Source: Micromonosporaceae bacterium (GTDB taxonomy: Bacteria; Actinomycetota; Actinomycetes; Mycobacteriales; Micromonosporaceae). Taken from it: a stretch of DNA of 16,872 nucleotides. The stretch lies in NCBI GenBank assembly GCA_017354595.1, contig JAFMQQ010000019.1, forward strand, positions 1 through 16,872, written 5' to 3'. The translations under genes and the position numbers were made by a program. The notes below the pieces were generated by a model. It was not told where the DNA came from, did no database searches, and saw nothing but the letters and a program-made list of their open reading frames with translations. Shown one piece after another: positions 14,943 through 16,872 of the stretch (position 1 is the first letter of the stretch; each line of letters opens with the position of its first letter).

Positions 14943-16872
14943 ATGAGCGCCGTGATCGCGAGCACGGTCATCGCCACGAGCCTCGGTGGCGGCCTGGACC
15001 CGTGCCCCCGAAGCGTCGCCGCGGCGAGCAGCGCCGGCGGTACCGGCGTGCTCGACCTGGGCGAGGGTGGCGGCCGGGCGCGCGGCGCACTGGCCGAGGC
15101 GGCCGCCTGGGCCGACGCCCCGATCGGGGTGCGGATCCCGGCCGGTTGCCGGCTGTCCCTGGACGAGATCGAGCGCGCCGGTGCCGGCCGGGTCGCCTTG
15201 GTGGTGCTGCCGGCGGGCAGCCATGCGCTCGCCGCCGCGGCCGCACGCTACCCGGTACTGGTCGAGGTGACCAGCATCGACCAGGCCCGCGCGGCCAAAG
15301 CCGGCGGCGCGCACGGGCTGATCGCCCGCGGCATGGAGGCCGGCGGCCGGGTCGGCGAGCTGAGCGCCTTCGTGCTGCTGCAACAGCTGCTCGCCGATGA
15401 CGAGCTGGACCTGCCGGTCTGGGTCTGTGGCGGGATCGGGCCGGACACCGCGGCGGCGTGCGTGGTGGGCGGCGCGCGTGGCGTGGTATTGGACAGCCAG
15501 CTCGCCCTGCTGCCCGAGTCCGACCTGCCCGACGATGTGCTGGCGCTGCTGCGCCGGATCGACGGCACGGAGACCGTCGTCGACGGGACTCTCCTCAGTG
15601 GACAGTATCGGGGGTTACGCCGGCCCAGCACCGGTGAGTTGCTGCCGATCGGCCAGGATGGCTGGCTCGCCGACGCCTTCGCGCGGCGGTTCACCAGTAC
15701 CGCCGGCGCGGTACGCGCCATCGACGCGGCGATCCGGACCGCCCTGGCTGACCACGCCGCCGGGGACCTGCTCGCGCCGGGCTCGCCGCTGGCACAGGCG
15801 CTGGGGGTACGGCTGCCGGTGGCGCAGGGACCGATGACCCGGGTCAGCGACGAGGCCGGCTTCGCCGCGGCCGTGGCCGAACATGGCGCGCTGCCGTTCA
15901 TCGCGCTCGCGCTCGCCGGCCCGGACCAGTGCCGGGCCACCCTGCGGCAGACCGCCGCGCTGCTGCGCGACCAGCCGTGGGGGGTAGGGGTGCTGGGCTT
16001 CGTCCCGGAGCAGCTGCGCGCCGCCCAGGTCGAGGTGGTCCGGGAGGTACGCCCGGCCTGCGCCATCATCGCCGGTGGCCGGCCGGCACAGGCCGCCGCG
16101 CTGGAGGCGGAAGGGATCAGCACCTTCCTGCACGTACCCTCGCCGGTGCTGCTGCGCCAGTTCCTGCGCGCCGGGTCGCGCAAGTTCGTCTTCGAGGGCG
16201 CCGAGTGCGGTGGGCATGTCGGCCCGCGGGCCAGCTTCCCGCTCTGGGAGGCGCAACTGCATGCGCTGCACGAGTTCCTGGACCAGGAGCCGGCCGCCGG
16301 CGAACAGCTGCAGGTCTTCTTCGCCGGTGGCGTACACGACCAGCGCTCCGCCGCCATGGTCAGCGCGCTGGCCGCGCCGCTGGCCCGGCGGGGGGCCAAG
16401 GTCGGGGTACTGATGGGAACCGCGTACCTGTTCACCGAGGAAGCGGTCCACTGTGGAGCGATCCAGCCCCGGTTCCAGCGGGAGGCGGTCGCCGCGACGG
16501 CGACCAGCCTGCTGGAGACCGCACCCGGCCACGCGACCCGGTGCCTGCCCAGCCCGTACGTGGACGACTTCCACCGGGTACGCGGCGAGCTGGCCGCGGC
16601 CGGGGTCGCCGACCGCCAGGTGTGGGAACGGCTGGAGATGCTCAACGTCGGCCGGCTGCGGATCGCGAGCAAGGGGCTGCGCCGCGACGGCGACCAGCTG
16701 GTGCAGCTGGATGAGGCGACTCAGGCGGCCGAGGGCCTGTTCATGGCGGGCCAGGTCGCGGTGCTCCGGGACGCACCGACGACACTGGCCCGGCTGCACG
16801 CCTCGGTCACCACCGGCGCCGGCGAGTTCTATACCGCCCGCGTCGCCGCGTCGCGCGCCCAGCCGGCCCCGC
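14943..16872 (+). CDS. N-terminal part of giant NPD-led PKS/PUFA-like synthase (runs off window)
   Basis: The frame is open from the ATG at 14943 to the window edge, 643 codons with no stop, so the gene continues outside. Two nitropropane-dioxygenase-like TIM-barrel modules are visible. The first (about residues 1-260) is degenerate, with SAGGTGVLDLG and CGGIGPDTAAACVVGGARGVVLDSQ. The second (about 285-560) has VAQGPMTRVSDEAGF and the family signature GAECGGHVGPRASF with His425, then MGTAYLFTEEAV, LLETAPGHATRC and LNVGRLRIASKG. I recognise this tandem arrangement from the front of very large actinobacterial type I PKS / PUFA-synthase-like proteins, where KS, AT, ACP and reductase domains follow. 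NPD-type domains in such systems (PfaD) act as FMN enoyl reductases. GGGAG (14934-14938) 4 nt before the ATG supports the start. A stand-alone NPD protein is unlikely because of the length, but downstream domains are not visible. Confidence 0.82.
   Translation, partial: MSAVIASTVIATSLGGGLDPCPRSVAAASSAGGTGVLDLGEGGGRARGALAEAAAWADAPIGVRIPAGCRLSLDEIERAGAGRVALVVLPAGSHALAAAAARYPVLVEVTSIDQARAAKAGGAHGLIARGMEAGGRVGELSAFVLLQQLLADDELDLPVWVCGGIGPDTAAACVVGGARGVVLDSQLALLPESDLPDDVLALLRRIDGTETVVDGTLLSGQYRGLRRPSTGELLPIGQDGWLADAFARRFTSTAGAVRAIDAAIRTALADHAAGDLLAPGSPLAQALGVRLPVAQGPMTRVSDEAGFAAAVAEHGALPFIALALAGPDQCRATLRQTAALLRDQPWGVGVLGFVPEQLRAAQVEVVREVRPACAIIAGGRPAQAAALEAEGISTFLHVPSPVLLRQFLRAGSRKFVFEGAECGGHVGPRASFPLWEAQLHALHEFLDQEPAAGEQLQVFFAGGVHDQRSAAMVSALAAPLARRGAKVGVLMGTAYLFTEEAVHCGAIQPRFQREAVAATATSLLETAPGHATRCLPSPYVDDFHRVRGELAAAGVADRQVWERLEMLNVGRLRIASKGLRRDGDQLVQLDEATQAAEGLFMAGQVAVLRDAPTTLARLHASVTTGAGEFYTARVAASRAQPAP

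Noticed and set aside
14789..14977. 62-codon minus-strand ORF with a hydrophobic N-terminus (GTG start)
   Set aside because: It is antisense to the synthase start and promoter region, has no Shine-Dalgarno and matches no family I recognise. A small membrane peptide cannot be fully excluded.

Overview
The window is high-GC actinobacterial DNA. Coding regions look well above 65% GC, starts are GTG or ATG, the ABC importer is of CUT1 type with a Tat lipoprotein, and there is a HutC-type GntR regulator and a large multidomain synthase. Gene content and a taste for GTAC would suit a Micromonosporaceae-like actinomycete, but that family-level guess is inference. I saw no tRNA, rRNA, CRISPR array, transposase or integrase.

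Layout. (1) 11-2104 (+): HEAT-repeat protein. (2) 3669-2136 (-): a two-gene unit of a small lipoprotein and a proline-iminopeptidase-like hydrolase, overlapping by 8 nt. (3) 3792-5099 (+): an MFS exporter-like protein whose 3' end overlaps, tail to tail by 64 nt, the next gene. (4) 5767-5036 (-): a GntR/HutC regulator. (5) 5929-14369 (+): a seven-gene sugar operon encoding a Tat lipoprotein binding protein, two permeases, a NagB-like isomerase/deaminase, a GH4 glycosidase, a BadF/NAGK-type sugar kinase and a GH3 beta-glucosidase. Spacing ranges from a 4-nt overlap to 22 nt, and the operon is divergent from the regulator. (6) 14370-14942: a 573-nt gap of much lower GC with direct repeats, interlocked inverted repeats and promoter-like hexamers. 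(7) 14943 to the right edge (+): the open N-terminal 643 codons of a protein with two NPD-like (nitronate monooxygenase / enoyl-reductase fold) domains, resembling the front of giant PUFA/type I PKS-like synthases.

How the genes fit together. The GntR protein probably represses both itself and the sugar operon. A symmetric set of ACCAG/CTGGT half-sites lies between the two genes, and its outer copies overlap both -10 boxes. The operon would import an oligosaccharide, hydrolyse it in the cytoplasm (GH3 and GH4 both lack signal peptides), phosphorylate a released sugar or amino sugar and pass it to the NagB-like enzyme. No importer ATPase is present, so a shared MsiK-type ATPase elsewhere is likely. 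Two enzymes have unusual active-site motifs: GH4 has CEGP in its metal/substrate tetrapeptide, and the NagB-like protein has Pro where NagB has its catalytic-triad Glu. The substrate is therefore probably not a textbook one. The giant synthase at the right edge appears to open a separate lipid or polyketide locus.
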